Below are positions 22,563-29,809 of a stretch of 29,859 nt of DNA, one piece after another. The notes under the pieces are model-generated. The model did no database searches, had not been told where the DNA came from, and was given only the letters and a program-made list of their open reading frames with translations. The translations under genes were made by a program, and so were the position numbers. The DNA comes from a virus: IMG/VR virus record IMGVR_UViG_3300049846_001172, positions 1-29,859 of that record. The stretch is one strand, 5' to 3'. Each line of letters opens with the position of its first letter. Positions within the stretch are counted from its first letter, which is position 1.

Positions 22563-22580
22563 GTAAACCCGTAACCACAC
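22563..22580 (+). repeat. Copy of the intercistronic AAACCCGTAAC motif
   Basis: GTAAACCCGTAACCACAC directly after the stop codon TGA of the SSB-like gene; the longest match is to the copy at 29791-29808. Confidence 0.6.
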
Positions 22581-22584
22581 AACA

Positions 22585-22604
22585 CCCCCGGGTCACACCG
22601 GGGG
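22585..22604. terminator. GC-rich hairpin just before a small membrane gene
   Basis: CCCCCGG (22585-22591) pairs with CCGGGGG (22598-22604), loop GTCACA. It lies 9 bases before the ATG at 22614, and no T tract follows, so it may limit read-through or translation of the next gene rather than terminate fully. Confidence 0.5.
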
Positions 22605-22613
22605 ACACTTTCA

Positions 22614-22814
22614 ATGACCACATCCCCCATCAGCCTCCCCGTACTCGTTCTCATCCTGCTGTCCATGACGCTATCCTACTGTGCCGGGGCCTATGCCCAG
22701 GGCGTGTGGATGCCGGTCATGCTCATCGGTTCCGGCATCATTGCCGTGTGCGCCGTGTTCATTGAGGCCAGTGAAGCCTATGCGGCTGGCGTCGATTCGG
22801 AGGACATGGAATGA
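22614..22814 (+). CDS. Small two-helix membrane protein
   Basis: 66 residues with two hydrophobic segments (LPVLVLILLSMTLSYCAGAY and VWMPVMLIGSGIIAVCAVFI) and a short acidic tail (GVDSEDME). It overlaps the nuclease gene by ATGA. No family recognised. Confidence 0.6.
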   Translation: MTTSPISLPVLVLILLSMTLSYCAGAYAQGVWMPVMLIGSGIIAVCAVFIEASEAYAAGVDSEDME

Positions 22815-23674
22815 GCACGCTGAACCAGACGGATGCGCCGATACAGGCGAGCAAGCCCGACCATGGCGACGGCCATTTTTACGGCTACACCAAGGACCGT
22901 GGCTGGTTCCCGCTCTACAACGAGGGCGGCACGTTCGGTATGCGTGAGGCAAGGAAGCTCCACGAAGCCGGCCAGATTGCCATGCCGTCAGCTACCGGCT
23001 ACATCAAGTGCCTGAACAAGCCGCACCTCACAGACTGGATGATGGAGGAGGTGGCGAAGGCGTGCTGGCGTATTGGCCGAAAGGCAATGGGCGACGATGA
23101 AAATGAGTTCGTCACGGCTGCACTGGAGGTTGCCCGCAACGTCAGCAAGCCCTCGATGGAGCTGGGCACGGCGGTTCACGCACAGGTCGAGCGGGCTATT
23201 AAGGGCGAGGACTACGACGCCCAGTATCAGGTTTATGTAGATTCCGTGATGAAGGAACTGGAAGCTGCCGGCATGTCCGGTTGTCAGGCGGAACTCTGCA
23301 CCGGCAGCCTCAAATACGGCATCGGGGGTAAGATCGACATGAGCCACGACGCCAGCCGGACCATTGGCGACCTGAAAACGAGAGGCAGCCACCGCGTCAA
23401 CAAGGTCAAGCCGAGCAAGGTGCCATACTACGAATCTGACCTGATGCAGACCGCGTGTTACGGCTACTGCCGATACGGCAATGCTTTCTTCACCAGTGGC
23501 CGGGCGGTCATTTTCGGGGCCAGCACGCTCATCCCCGGACTGGTAACTCCCCATGTTTTCACGGGCAAGGAGTTGGTGCCGGCCTTTGAGGCGTTCCTGG
23601 CCCTGACCGCCGTGTGGCGCTATACGCACAACTGCGATCCCCGCAGACCGCTGTTTGAGGAGGGCGTTGTTTGA
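22811..23674 (+). CDS. PD-(D/E)XK nuclease, RecB/Cas4-like
   Basis: 287 residues. SATGYIKCLNKPHLTDWMME and the helix MELGTAVHAQVERAIKG (H123) precede the nuclease motifs: E161 in QAELCTG, D176 in GGKIDMS and D187-x-K189 in GDLKTRG. This order (H...E...D...DxK) is that of the RecB/AddB/Cas4 superfamily, phage versions of which act as exonucleases in recombination or end processing. No Fe-S cysteine cluster is evident. Starts by ATGA overlap with the upstream membrane gene; ends by TTGA overlap with the RuvC gene. Confidence 0.8.
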   Translation: MSTLNQTDAPIQASKPDHGDGHFYGYTKDRGWFPLYNEGGTFGMREARKLHEAGQIAMPSATGYIKCLNKPHLTDWMMEEVAKACWRIGRKAMGDDENEFVTAALEVARNVSKPSMELGTAVHAQVERAIKGEDYDAQYQVYVDSVMKELEAAGMSGCQAELCTGSLKYGIGGKIDMSHDASRTIGDLKTRGSHRVNKVKPSKVPYYESDLMQTACYGYCRYGNAFFTSGRAVIFGASTLIPGLVTPHVFTGKELVPAFEAFLALTAVWRYTHNCDPRRPLFEEGVV

Positions 23675-24183
23675 AAACCACCATCGCCATCGACAACGGC
23701 ACCACGGGGTCCATCGCCATCATCGGGCCGGACGGGGTGTTCTTTGAGTCCATCCCGACGAAGGAGCAGCTGATGGGCAAGGCGGGGAAGGTGGTCAAGC
23801 GGATCGACCACCAGGAGCTATACGCCATGATCTGTGGCCGGATGGGTGATCGCTGCAGCCCCGAGTTCACCCCCTTGTCGTGCCGGGCCTATGTTGAGCG
23901 CCCGTTCACTGGCGGCCCCATGATGGTCAATGTGGCCAGCCTGTCGGCCCGTGCCCATGAGGCGGTGTCTATCGTCCTTGAATCCCTCCAGATTGGCTAC
24001 GAGACAGTGGATAGCAAGGGTTGGCAGCTGGCGATGCTGGGTGTAATCAATGGCAGCGATAATCTCAAGAAGGCATCCAAGCTGCGCGGCATGCAAATGT
24101 TCCCGGCTTATGCCGAGGCCATCAAGGATCACGGGGATGCGGATTCCCTGCTGATGGCGCACTACTACCACAACCAAAAATGA
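23671..24183 (+). CDS. RuvC-like Holliday junction resolvase
   Basis: 170 residues, TTG start overlapping the nuclease stop. RNase H-fold signature: IAIDNGTTGSIAII with D8, E76 in AYVERPF, and D156/D158 in DHGDADSLLMAHYY. SLSARAHEAVSIVLESLQIG corresponds to the conserved helix of RuvC. It would cut branched intermediates before packaging. Length is normal for the family. Confidence 0.82.
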   Translation: MKTTIAIDNGTTGSIAIIGPDGVFFESIPTKEQLMGKAGKVVKRIDHQELYAMICGRMGDRCSPEFTPLSCRAYVERPFTGGPMMVNVASLSARAHEAVSIVLESLQIGYETVDSKGWQLAMLGVINGSDNLKKASKLRGMQMFPAYAEAIKDHGDADSLLMAHYYHNQK

Positions 24184-24383
24184 AACCCATCACCAACCTC
24201 CTCCTGCTACTTGGCTATCTGGCCATCCTCTCATTCTGCGCCGTGAGCCATGATCCGGCCAGCACCATTGCGGTCATCTGGATCAGCTTCTGGTTCGTCC
24301 TGATGGCGTGCAGCGTAAATCAGCCGGCGAAGAAGCGGAAGAAAACTTACCGCAGCACCAATTATGGGCTTGATGTTGAGTAA
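24180..24383 (+). CDS. Small membrane protein, unknown
   Basis: 67 residues with two hydrophobic stretches ([17 protein letters not shown] and [19 protein letters not shown]) and a basic tail ([10 protein letters not shown]). Starts within the RuvC stop (ATGA). Possibly an inner-membrane protein; no family known to me. Confidence 0.6.
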   Translation: MKPITNLLLLLGYLAILSFCAVSHDPASTIAVIWISFWFVLMACSVNQPAKKRKKTYRSTNYGLDVE

Positions 24384-24409
24384 ACAGGTATTAGCACTCT
24401 CTCTACACA

Positions 24410-24712
24410 ATGACACCCGAACAAGTAATCCAAGCCGCCGCCGATGTGTTCGGGGTGACGCCGGATCAAATCAAGGGGAACACGAAGCCCCGCCACATCA
24501 CGGATGCCCGGCATTGCTGCAACTGGATCATGCGGTCCTACACCCGCTGGAGCAACGGGCAGATCGCCCAGGCCATGGGCAAGCACGGCCACCCCAGCTG
24601 CATCTACTCGGCCAACACCGCCCAGCACCTGATCGACACCGACAAGAAATACAGCGCCATGGTCAGCCAGGTCATCAACCGGCTGGGACTGACGCAAACC
24701 ATCGCCGCATGA
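24410..24712 (+). CDS. Free-standing DnaA domain IV-like protein
   Basis: 100 residues. [40 protein letters not shown] and [20 protein letters not shown] (helix-turn-helix, about 49-68) align in layout with DnaA domain IV. That domain binds DnaA boxes through an R-x-x-A-x-x-L-x-R helix and a D-H-T-T signature. The signature is altered here (HPSCIYSA). No AAA+ domain is present, so it cannot act as a full initiator. It might bind the phage origin or interfere with host DnaA. Overlaps the HNH_3 gene by ATGA. Confidence 0.7.
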   Translation: MTPEQVIQAAADVFGVTPDQIKGNTKPRHITDARHCCNWIMRSYTRWSNGQIAQAMGKHGHPSCIYSANTAQHLIDTDKKYSAMVSQVINRLGLTQTIAA

Positions 24713-25257
24713 AACAGAAGGACAAAGACCGTTTCTGGGGCAAGGTGCAGTTCGGGCAGTCCTGTTGGACATGGACTGGAACTACCAAGCACAAGACGGG
24801 ATACGGTAGTTTCAAGATGGACGGAAGGCATCCTGCCGCCCACAGGGTTTCTTACGAGATAAACCACGGCCCTATCCCAGCAGACAAGCCGCACATCTGC
24901 CACAAGTGCAACAATCGGATTTGCGTAAACCCGGCCCATTTATACGCCGGCACACCCGCCGACAATATGGCCGACAGAAAGGCCAGCGGCGGATACCCCA
25001 AGGGATCCGATTCATGGCCTGCCATGCATCCAGAACGGATGGCCAGAGGTTTGCGGAACGGAAAACATACTAAGCCGGAAAAGACACCGCGTGGCGAGCG
25101 GCACGGTAACGCAAAGCTGACCGAGGCTGATGTTGTCGCAATTCGCAGGGAATATGAATCCGGCGAAACCCAGGTCAATCTGTCCAGGAAATACAAAACA
25201 TATCAGACCAACATATCCATGATCGTCACGCGCACCGCATGGCGCCACGTCGCCTAA
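24709..25257 (+). CDS. HNH_3-type homing endonuclease
   Basis: 182 residues from the ATG overlapping the previous stop. Contains [55 protein letters not shown] and [14 protein letters not shown], the classic HNH_3 arrangement with Cys/His zinc ligands. A C-terminal HTH-like DNA-binding part follows ([29 protein letters not shown]). It is of a different family from the two FIGP-type HNH proteins. Position inside the early block suggests a mobile gene. Confidence 0.88.
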   Translation: MKQKDKDRFWGKVQFGQSCWTWTGTTKHKTGYGSFKMDGRHPAAHRVSYEINHGPIPADKPHICHKCNNRICVNPAHLYAGTPADNMADRKASGGYPKGSDSWPAMHPERMARGLRNGKHTKPEKTPRGERHGNAKLTEADVVAIRREYESGETQVNLSRKYKTYQTNISMIVTRTAWRHVA

Positions 25258-25263
25258 TTTCAC

Positions 25264-25509
25264 ATGACCACAAAACGACCCATTTTTCAGGCGACCGAAT
25301 GGACGCCGCCCAACGAAACCATCACCACGATGATCGACGCCACAGTGATGAAGGTGCCATACATCAAATGGCTGGAGATAGAGATTGATCGGTGGGCGAA
25401 TAACATGAACGCCCGGGAGGCCTGGGTCCAGCAGGACAAGGAGGGGATGGTGGCGCTGTTTAGCTGGGCGGAGTATCAGCGGCCGGTGGACAGTGAGGAG
25501 GGCCAATAA
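25264..25509 (+). CDS. Small protein upstream of the cytosine methyltransferase
   Basis: 81 residues, acidic C-terminus (PVDSEEGQ), helical middle (VPYIKWLEIEIDRWANNMNA). Its stop TAA overlaps the ATG of the alternate-frame gene (TAATG, 25507-25511). Unknown function. Confidence 0.6.
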   Translation: MTTKRPIFQATEWTPPNETITTMIDATVMKVPYIKWLEIEIDRWANNMNAREAWVQQDKEGMVALFSWAEYQRPVDSEEGQ

Positions 25510-26432
25510 TGTGGATACTCCCCAAGAATTTACCCATGTCAGTCTATGCGCCGGATACGGCGGCATTGATCTCGGACTTAAACGAGCAATCCCAAGCCTG
25601 CGCACAATCGCTTTTAGTGAGATCGAAGCCTACGCCTGCGCGAACCTGGTTGCGAAAATGGAAGCGGGACAGCTGGACCCGGCACCTATCTGGACGGATC
25701 TTAAAACCTTCCCTTACGCACAGTTTTCACAATGCGTTGATGTCCTCTCTGGCGGGTATCCGTGCCAGCCGTTTAGCCTCAATGGCGAGCGCGCCGGGAC
25801 AGCCGACCACCGGCACCTCTGGCCATGGATCGCAGCCGGAATTGACGCTATGCGACCCGGATACTGCTTCTTTGAAAATGTTGGGGGCCACGTCACGCTG
25901 GGACTCTCCACAGTCATCAGCGATCTGGAAGCAATGGGTTACCGAGTTGCGCCAGGACTATTCTCGTCGGCAGAAGTTGGCGGCTGGCATGAGCGGCAGC
26001 GCATCTACATTCTCGCTGCCCACCCCAAGGGCCGACGAATACAAGGGTGTGGGCCAGATGGGCAACAAGGCGTGGTGCCACTGGATTTCCAAGCGTTACC
26101 TGACGCCCTATCTTCACTGCCTCCACCTTGTCTGGAGCAACACAAGGTCCGTTGCGCCCACGAATGTCGTGTCATGGATGCGGACGGCGAAGAACTTTAC
26201 TGCCCCGAGTGCCGCACGGATTATGCGGACTGTGTATGCGTCGGACCTTCCATGGATGAGGATTTTGATTATCAAGAGGATTCTTCGGGGCAACTTACGG
26301 CTCACACCAAACCCGGTGTTTCTGGAGATTTTGATGGGCCTGCCTCCTGGGTGGACCGGATGCGCCTCATCGGGAACGGCGTCGATCCCCGCGTTGCCCA
26401 GCTCGCATGGATGGAGCTTCACAAAAGATTAA
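25509..26432 (+). CDS. Alternate-frame gene overprinting the cytosine methyltransferase
   Basis: 307 residues in a different frame from the methyltransferase, over almost its full length. It has the better start: an ATG coupled to the upstream stop (TAATG). It begins MWILPKNLPMSVYAPDTAAL and contains CAQSLLVRSKPTPARTWLRK, WKRDSWTRHLSGRILKPSL, FSLPTPRADEYKG and LNPVFLEILMGLPPGWTGC-like text (ending part NPVFLEILMGLPPGWT). From memory, the same combination occurs in proteins of other phages, including the 'LPTP..D.KG' and 'LMG.P.GWT' pieces. The function is unknown. It could also be a non-functional by-product of conserved methyltransferase DNA. Confidence 0.5.
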   Translation: MWILPKNLPMSVYAPDTAALISDLNEQSQACAQSLLVRSKPTPARTWLRKWKRDSWTRHLSGRILKPSLTHSFHNALMSSLAGIRASRLASMASAPGQPTTGTSGHGSQPELTLCDPDTASLKMLGATSRWDSPQSSAIWKQWVTELRQDYSRRQKLAAGMSGSASTFSLPTPRADEYKGVGQMGNKAWCHWISKRYLTPYLHCLHLVWSNTRSVAPTNVVSWMRTAKNFTAPSAARIMRTVYASDLPWMRILIIKRILRGNLRLTPNPVFLEILMGLPPGWTGCASSGTASIPALPSSHGWSFTKD

Positions 26433-26440
26433 ACCCGTAA
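25511..26440 (+). CDS. DNA (cytosine-5) methyltransferase
   Basis: 309 residues from the GTG at 25511 (a GTG at 25493 is the alternative). Motif I SLCAGYGGIDLGL (11-23), motif IV GGYPCQPFS with catalytic C85, motif VI FENVGG with E122, motif VIII ERQRIYIL (161-168), and C-terminal RMRLIGNGVDPRVAQLAW as motif X. A CAHEC...CPEC pair in the variable region may bind zinc. It transfers methyl groups from SAM to C5 of cytosine in a target sequence, which probably protects phage DNA from restriction. The end reads NP-stop inside the recurring AAACCCGTAA motif. Confidence 0.9.
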   Translation: MDTPQEFTHVSLCAGYGGIDLGLKRAIPSLRTIAFSEIEAYACANLVAKMEAGQLDPAPIWTDLKTFPYAQFSQCVDVLSGGYPCQPFSLNGERAGTADHRHLWPWIAAGIDAMRPGYCFFENVGGHVTLGLSTVISDLEAMGYRVAPGLFSSAEVGGWHERQRIYILAAHPKGRRIQGCGPDGQQGVVPLDFQALPDALSSLPPPCLEQHKVRCAHECRVMDADGEELYCPECRTDYADCVCVGPSMDEDFDYQEDSSGQLTAHTKPGVSGDFDGPASWVDRMRLIGNGVDPRVAQLAWMELHKRLNP

Positions 26441-26446
26441 CCCAAC
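26429..26446 (+). repeat. Copy of the intercistronic AAACCCGTAAC motif
   Basis: TTAAACCCGTAACCCAAC covers the last codons and stop (TAA) of the cytosine methyltransferase gene. Confidence 0.6.
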
Positions 26447-26449
26447 CCT

Positions 26450-26998
26450 ATGACCACTCAATCCCCACTCCCCACCCACATCGGCGGCTACCAGCATTTG
26501 GAGCCGGATGTTATCACCCGTTCCGGGGACATCTATGTAGAGGACGGCAAGCCTGTTGGTTTCGTCGTCGAGAACTTGGGCGTACCTGTAGGCGAGGTGG
26601 AGGAGTCCATGCGTCAGCGTGTTTACCGCAAAATGCCCTGCCCGAAACAAGGCGGTGAACGGGTTGAATCAACCCCGGATCAGCCCAAGGCGGCCACCTA
26701 CGACGATGGCAAGCCTCCGCTCGCCTGCCTGCCCCTGAAGGGACTGCGGGAAGTGGCTATGGTGCAGCTCTACGGCCAGCAGAAATATGGCGATTTCTAC
26801 AACTACAAGAAGGGCATGGAGCTGTCCCGCAATGCCAGTTGTGCGATGCGCCACATTGCCGACTACATGGACGGGCAGGACTTGGATACAGAGTCAAAGC
26901 GCAGCCACCTTGCCCATGCCGCCTGCCGGTTGCTTTTCATGCTGGAGAACCTGGCTGACGGCACGGCCATTGATGACCGCTACAAACAATCCCAATGA
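26450..26998 (+). CDS. dATP/dGTP diphosphohydrolase-like protein (DUF5664 type)
   Basis: 182 residues. After a variable N-terminus (GGYQHLEPDVITRSGDIY) comes the conserved domain: KPPLACLPLKGLREVAMVQL, YGQQKYGDFYNYKKGMELSR, AMRHIADYMDGQDLD, and SHLAHAACRLLFMLENL, ending IDDR. The 'KYG..N..KG...S....A..RH....G.D.D.E.....H..HA..N..FL' pattern belongs to the MazG-like all-alpha family annotated as dATP/dGTP diphosphohydrolase. The role would be control of the nucleotide pool. No PurZ-like gene for base replacement is seen in this window. Confidence 0.75.
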   Translation: MTTQSPLPTHIGGYQHLEPDVITRSGDIYVEDGKPVGFVVENLGVPVGEVEESMRQRVYRKMPCPKQGGERVESTPDQPKAATYDDGKPPLACLPLKGLREVAMVQLYGQQKYGDFYNYKKGMELSRNASCAMRHIADYMDGQDLDTESKRSHLAHAACRLLFMLENLADGTAIDDRYKQSQ

Positions 26999-27201
26999 TC
27001 CAATCCCACACTACCACCGACATCCTGACCACCGGGATCAACCAAGCCATCATGCACGGCGCCCCGCCGGATGTGATCGCCAACCTGCGCGGGGCACTGG
27101 CCTTTGTGCGGCATGGGGAGGCTGTGCCGAAGGACAAGCCCCCGGTGGTCAACCTGCTGGTGCCGGCCGAGCCGGTCACGGAGATCACTAACGATGAATG
27201 A
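26995..27201 (+). CDS. Small protein, unknown
   Basis: 68 residues, ATGA overlap with the upstream gene. Helical start (TTTDILTTGINQAIMHGAPP) and a hydrophobic/Pro-rich end (KPPVVNLLVPAEPVTEI). No family recognised. Overlaps the tiny membrane ORF that follows. Confidence 0.55.
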   Translation: MIQSHTTTDILTTGINQAIMHGAPPDVIANLRGALAFVRHGEAVPKDKPPVVNLLVPAEPVTEITNDE

Positions 27202-27298
27202 CCCCATCACCATCATCGAATGGGGCCTGGCCATCATTGTCCTGTTCATGGCCATCTTCGTAGCCATCGGCAATGACCGGGACGGGAGGAGTTCATAA
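27194..27298 (+). CDS. Tiny membrane protein (34 aa)
   Basis: The frame encodes MNDPITIIEWGLAIIVLFMA followed by IFVAIGNDRDGRSS, one membrane helix flanked by polar ends. It overlaps the upstream gene by 8 bases and its stop overlaps the next ATG (TAATG), which supports real translation. Confidence 0.55.
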   Translation: MNDPITIIEWGLAIIVLFMAIFVAIGNDRDGRSS

Positions 27299-27876
27299 TG
27301 ACACTCGAAGAAGCCTTCACCAAGTTCGCCGCCACCCGTTCCCATGGTTTGCCCTGGGAGATCGGGGCCGATGACCTGCGGGCCATATTCACGGCTGGCT
27401 GGCACGCGCATTACGAGGCGAGCCGGCAGACGGATATGTTCCCCGGGACACTTACCGCCAACGTAGCTCAGTCGGCAGAGCAGCTGTTTTGTAAACAGCC
27501 GGTCGTCGGTTCGATCCCGTCCGTTGGCTCCAACTCGCCGCAAGGCAAAGGCAGCGGCTCGTTGGGCTTCGCGCCATCTGTAACCGCTGAGGACATCTAC
27601 GCCGCCTATCCCCGCAAGGTGGGCAAGCAGGCGGCGATTAAGGCCATCAAGAAGGCGATAAAGGCCCTGGGTGGCGCTTTCGGCAAGCCAGAGGTTGAGC
27701 TGTTGATTTTGACAAAGCAATACGCCGCCGCCGTGGCTACCTGGCCCGCCGCCGACAAGCAATTCATCCCGCACCCCGCCACCTGGTTCAATCGTGGCAG
27801 CTATGACGACGATCCGAAAGAATGGGTCCGGGGCACCGCTGCCGCGCCGAGTCAATTCAGCAAAAAGTATGAATAA
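27298..27876 (+). CDS. Phage replication-region protein containing a tRNA gene in its frame
   Basis: 192 residues from the ATG at 27298. N-terminal part: LEEAFTKFAATRSHGLPWEI and DDLRAIFTAGWHAHYEASRQ. C-terminal part: ADIYAAYPRK-like segment (EDIYAAYPRKVGKQAAIKAI), FIPHPATWFNRGSYDDDP and KEW, found at the ends of phage replisome-organiser-type proteins and just upstream of DnaB here. Residues 54-79 are encoded by a complete tRNA-Thr and read NVAQSAEQLFCKQPVVGSIP, the typical text of a tRNA read as protein. So this may be two genes joined by the tRNA, or a real ORF carrying it. Confidence 0.6.
   Translation: MTLEEAFTKFAATRSHGLPWEIGADDLRAIFTAGWHAHYEASRQTDMFPGTLTANVAQSAEQLFCKQPVVGSIPSVGSNSPQGKGSGSLGFAPSVTAEDIYAAYPRKVGKQAAIKAIKKAIKALGGAFGKPEVELLILTKQYAAAVATWPAADKQFIPHPATWFNRGSYDDDPKEWVRGTAAAPSQFSKKYE
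27457..27532 (+). tRNA. tRNA-Thr (anticodon TGT)
   Basis: 76 bases including CCA. Acceptor stem GCCAACG/CGTTGGC is perfect (7 bp), D arm GCTC-AGTCGGCA-GAGC, anticodon stem GCTGT/ACAGC with loop TTTGTAA (anticodon TGT, reads ACA), T arm GTCGG-TTCGATC-CCGTC with one T-T mismatch, discriminator T and encoded CCA. The whole gene lies inside a same-strand reading frame. Confidence 0.88.
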
Positions 27877-27879
27877 GCC

Positions 27880-29166
27880 ATGTCAATCGAAGCCACGCAA
27901 CGGACGGAAAGTGACTACCTTGGCTGCTGCCTCCTCGATGGCTCCGTCATCGACAGGGGACTCCAGCAGGGAATCACCCCCGGCCATTTTTCCCACCTTC
28001 ACCACAAAGCACAGTTTTCGTTCCTCTGCGATCTCAGGCTTGCTGGTAAAGACACTACCCCCGAGGGCGTTTTTGCAGCCGCCTCAAGGGATGCGGGAAG
28101 GCTCTCAGCGATGGGTGGCATGGGTGCTATCGTTGCCCACCAAACGGCTACCACACTCCATGCGCCAAGCCTCATATCAAGCCTCATCGAGATCCACGGA
28201 AAGCGCGAGGGCTGGCGAATACTTTCTAAGGGGCTTGAATCTCTTAAATCCGGTGCCGGTGATCTGGCAGGCCTGGCAGCACTTGCTGACGAGCTTAAAG
28301 AGGTCAGCACCTGTCAGCAGTCTCTACAGCGGTCCCTCAGTGACATCGGGGATGATGCCATCAAGGACGCGCAAGAGCAGATCGACGGCAAGCAAGCCAC
28401 GCGGACGCTAATCACCACCGGCCTGTCCATGTTTGACCGCTACGCCACCCCCATTGAGTCCCACGAATATGTCGTCGTGGGTGCCAGGACCAGCCACGGC
28501 AAGAGCAGTTTCCTGCTGCAGGTGGCCGGGCATAATCTGGCGGCCGGCAGGAAGGTGGCCATCTTCAGCCTGGAAACATCCGACAAGGCCGTGCTCAAGC
28601 AGATCGTTGGTCAGCGGGCCGGGGTGAACATCCGCCAGTTCCACCAGGAAACCCGGGACAAGCAGCAGGAATACATGGACAAGCTGCGGTTCGCCAAGAC
28701 CACCAAGAACCTCATCATCTTTGACCGTGACCTGACCCTGACCGCCATTGAGGCCCGGTGTCGCCTGCTGGCCACCAGCTTCAAGCCGGATCTGGTCATC
28801 ATCGACTACCTGGGCCTGATCGGCATTGACGGCACCAGCAGCTATGAGCGCATGAGCAAGGTCAGCAAGGCCATGATCCCGCTGCGGAAGGCACTGGGTT
28901 GCGCCCTGATGGTGGGTGCCCAGCTGAACCGTGGACCGGAGAAGGAGGAGCGGGAGCCGGGCCGGTCGGACTTCCGGGATGCCGGCGGTATCGAGGAGGA
29001 TTCACACCGGATCATCGCCCTGTGGCGCAAGCCCAACCAGCCGCTGGACCGGGACTACTATGACAGCGCCCTGCTCCAGCTGAAGTGCCGTGACGGCGGG
29101 CTGGCCAAGGTGGACTGCTCGTTCCATGGGCCAACAACCAAGTTTCTGGAACAGGTAAACCCGTAA
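27880..29166 (+). CDS. Replicative DNA helicase, DnaB family
   Basis: 428 residues. An N-terminal helical domain (SDYLGCCLLDGSVIDRGLQQ) precedes a RecA-type motor: Walker A GARTSHGKSS (201-210), IFSLETS for H1a, Walker B LVIIDYLGL with D309, QLNRG (348-352), EEREPGRSDFRDAGGIEEDS and the KCRDGG near the end. Hexameric 5'-3' helicase for theta-type replication; the loader is not obvious, though the gene upstream is a candidate. The stop lies in the recurring motif GTAAACCCGTAA. Confidence 0.92.
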   Translation: MSIEATQRTESDYLGCCLLDGSVIDRGLQQGITPGHFSHLHHKAQFSFLCDLRLAGKDTTPEGVFAAASRDAGRLSAMGGMGAIVAHQTATTLHAPSLISSLIEIHGKREGWRILSKGLESLKSGAGDLAGLAALADELKEVSTCQQSLQRSLSDIGDDAIKDAQEQIDGKQATRTLITTGLSMFDRYATPIESHEYVVVGARTSHGKSSFLLQVAGHNLAAGRKVAIFSLETSDKAVLKQIVGQRAGVNIRQFHQETRDKQQEYMDKLRFAKTTKNLIIFDRDLTLTAIEARCRLLATSFKPDLVIIDYLGLIGIDGTSSYERMSKVSKAMIPLRKALGCALMVGAQLNRGPEKEEREPGRSDFRDAGGIEEDSHRIIALWRKPNQPLDRDYYDSALLQLKCRDGGLAKVDCSFHGPTTKFLEQVNP

Positions 29167-29170
29167 CAAT
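29155..29170 (+). repeat. Copy of the intercistronic AAACCCGTAAC motif
   Basis: GTAAACCCGTAACAAT forms the last codons and stop of the DnaB gene and touches the ATG of the next gene. Confidence 0.6.
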
Positions 29171-29794
29171 ATGACAACCCTACCTAAGCCATATTATCAG
29201 GACTCAGCCGTGACGCTCTACCACGGGGATTGCAGGGAGATTGTGCCGCTGCTGGGGCGGTTTGATTTGCTGCTGACGGATCCGCCGTATGGGATTGATT
29301 TGAACTACGGATGGGCTGGGGAGTATTCGTCAAAAGCATTTGGAGCTTCTGAATGGGACGTGAGGGACAGCGATGCAGTAATGCGGCTTTTGTATCACGC
29401 CACAAACTCGATTATTTGGGGCGGCAATTATTTTCCACTTCCCCCGATGCGCGGCTGGCTTGTATGGGATAAAATGCAGAAACACTCAGGAAGCGAAGCC
29501 GAGTTTGCTTGGTCGAATATAGACACCCCGGCGAAGGTCTTTCGCATGTGTCGGGCCCAAGCGCACGGCAGGATGGACAAGGAGCACCCCACGCAAAAGC
29601 CTATTGAGTTGATTACATGGTGCCTTTCATTCGCACCCGATGCCGCCACCGTCCTCGACCCCTTCGCCGGCAGCGGCACCACGGGCCGCGCCTGCAAAGA
29701 CCTTGGCCGCAAATGCACCATGATCGAGCGCGAGGAGAAGTATTGCGAGATCGCCGCCCGCCGCATGGGGCAGGAAGTGCTTAACCTTACTTAA
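29171..29794 (+). CDS. DNA methyltransferase, DPPY type (N6-adenine or N4-cytosine)
   Basis: 207 residues. Motif IV DPPY (37-40) precedes motif I DPFAGSGTTG (163-172), the beta-class order. HPTQKPIELITW before motif I is typical of this class. It methylates an exocyclic amino group (DPPY favours adenine N6, but N4-cytosine cannot be excluded). Together with the cytosine-5 enzyme it would give the phage two modification types. No cognate restriction gene is visible. Confidence 0.88.
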   Translation: MTTLPKPYYQDSAVTLYHGDCREIVPLLGRFDLLLTDPPYGIDLNYGWAGEYSSKAFGASEWDVRDSDAVMRLLYHATNSIIWGGNYFPLPPMRGWLVWDKMQKHSGSEAEFAWSNIDTPAKVFRMCRAQAHGRMDKEHPTQKPIELITWCLSFAPDAATVLDPFAGSGTTGRACKDLGRKCTMIEREEKYCEIAARRMGQEVLNLT

Positions 29795-29808
29795 ACCCGT
29801 AACCACAC
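29791..29808 (+). repeat. Copy of the intercistronic AAACCCGTAAC motif
   Basis: TTAAACCCGTAACCACAC; the methyltransferase stop TAA is inside it and the next ATG is at 29810. Confidence 0.6.
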
Positions 29809-29809
29809 T

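Noticed and set aside
24364-24708. 5' extension of the HNH_3 gene to 24364
   Set aside because: It would overlap the DnaA-like gene completely; the ATG at 24709 overlaps that gene's stop and gives the full HNH_3 domain.
26980-27855. A 291-codon minus-strand frame
   Set aside because: Antisense to several early genes and to the tRNA-Thr; no family features.
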